Of a stretch of 64,000 bases of DNA, positions 63,975 to 64,000 are shown piece after piece. This stretch comes from Siccirubricoccus phaeus (GTDB lineage: Bacteria; Pseudomonadota; Alphaproteobacteria; Acetobacterales; Acetobacteraceae): NCBI RefSeq assembly GCF_008360935.1, contig NZ_SRXO01000012.1, positions 62,001 through 126,000 on the forward strand, in the 5' to 3' direction. The position numbers and the translations under genes are program-made. How positions within the stretch are numbered: position 1 is the stretch's first letter; the number at the start of each line of letters is the position of its first letter. The notes under the pieces are model-generated. The model ran no database searches and was not told where the DNA came from. It was given only the letters and a program-made list of their open reading frames with translations.

Positions 63975-64000
63975 GACCCCAGCCGGGGGCGGCGGGGTCC

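Overview
The window is very GC-rich, densely packed DNA, almost certainly from an alphaproteobacterium and most likely an Acetobacteraceae member of the Roseomonas type. This is an inference from a CcrM-type GANTC methyltransferase, a glnE-bcp pair, five Bug/TctC orphan solute-binding proteins, hydantoinase A/B, FkbM and YqaA-type proteins, and strong GC bias at third codon positions. I see no rRNA, tRNA, CRISPR array or complete insertion sequence. About 47 protein genes are supported, plus one frameshifted ABC transporter gene and one transposase remnant.

Layout. 1-4.8 kb: the 3' part of a phospholipase D-like gene, an endonuclease/exonuclease/phosphatase protein, an Atm1-type ABC exporter broken by a one-base shift, and a DUF1801 protein. 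4.9-10.4 kb: a catabolic operon (luciferase-like monooxygenase, MFS carrier, zinc alcohol dehydrogenase, SDR) divergent from a TetR regulator, with a perfect 16-bp palindrome between them. 10.7-13.3 kb: a Leu/Ile/Val-type binding protein, a small monooxygenase-like protein and a cupin. 13.6-19.1 kb: a tightly overlapping operon Bug protein-hydantoinase A-hydantoinase B-Bug protein. 19.3-25.6 kb: an operon Rieske oxygenase-glutamine-synthetase-like ligase-ABC binding protein-D-amino-acid-dehydrogenase-like oxidase, divergent from an IclR regulator; this looks like a pathway for an amine or amide. 25.7-30.9 kb: a YhaO/YhaN-type nuclease-ATPase pair with a small partner gene. 31-43 kb: transporters (DMT, MFS), a WYL-type regulator, an FkbM methyltransferase, a YqaA-type membrane protein, a RES-domain protein, a Bug protein, a GNAT enzyme and an amino-acid binding protein. 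43-52 kb: a DUF882 protein, a transposase scar, an M20 peptidase, a chemoreceptor, ccrM, another Bug protein, a PHP hydrolase and a secreted protein with a five-copy nonapeptide repeat. 52-64 kb: a racemase-family protein, bcp, glnE, a giant AsmA-like protein, tyrS, anmK and an amidohydrolase.

The most distinctive feature is the non-coding material. Intergenic regions hold several dispersed repeat families. (1) CTAG-bounded palindromic elements; in four genes the stop codon TAG lies inside the element's terminal CTAG. (2) A roughly 115-bp element ending in GTGTCC/GGACAC. (3) A roughly 190-bp element ending in inverted GCCTG/CAGGC. (4) A roughly 100-bp 3' element placed 1-8 bases after the stop codon of four genes, always in the sense orientation. 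(5) Hairpins with a GGGC-TCT-GCCC core just after many stop codons, which behave like terminators without a U tract. Several of these families abut one another. A degenerate IS5-like transposase C-terminus suggests where mobilising activity may once have come from.
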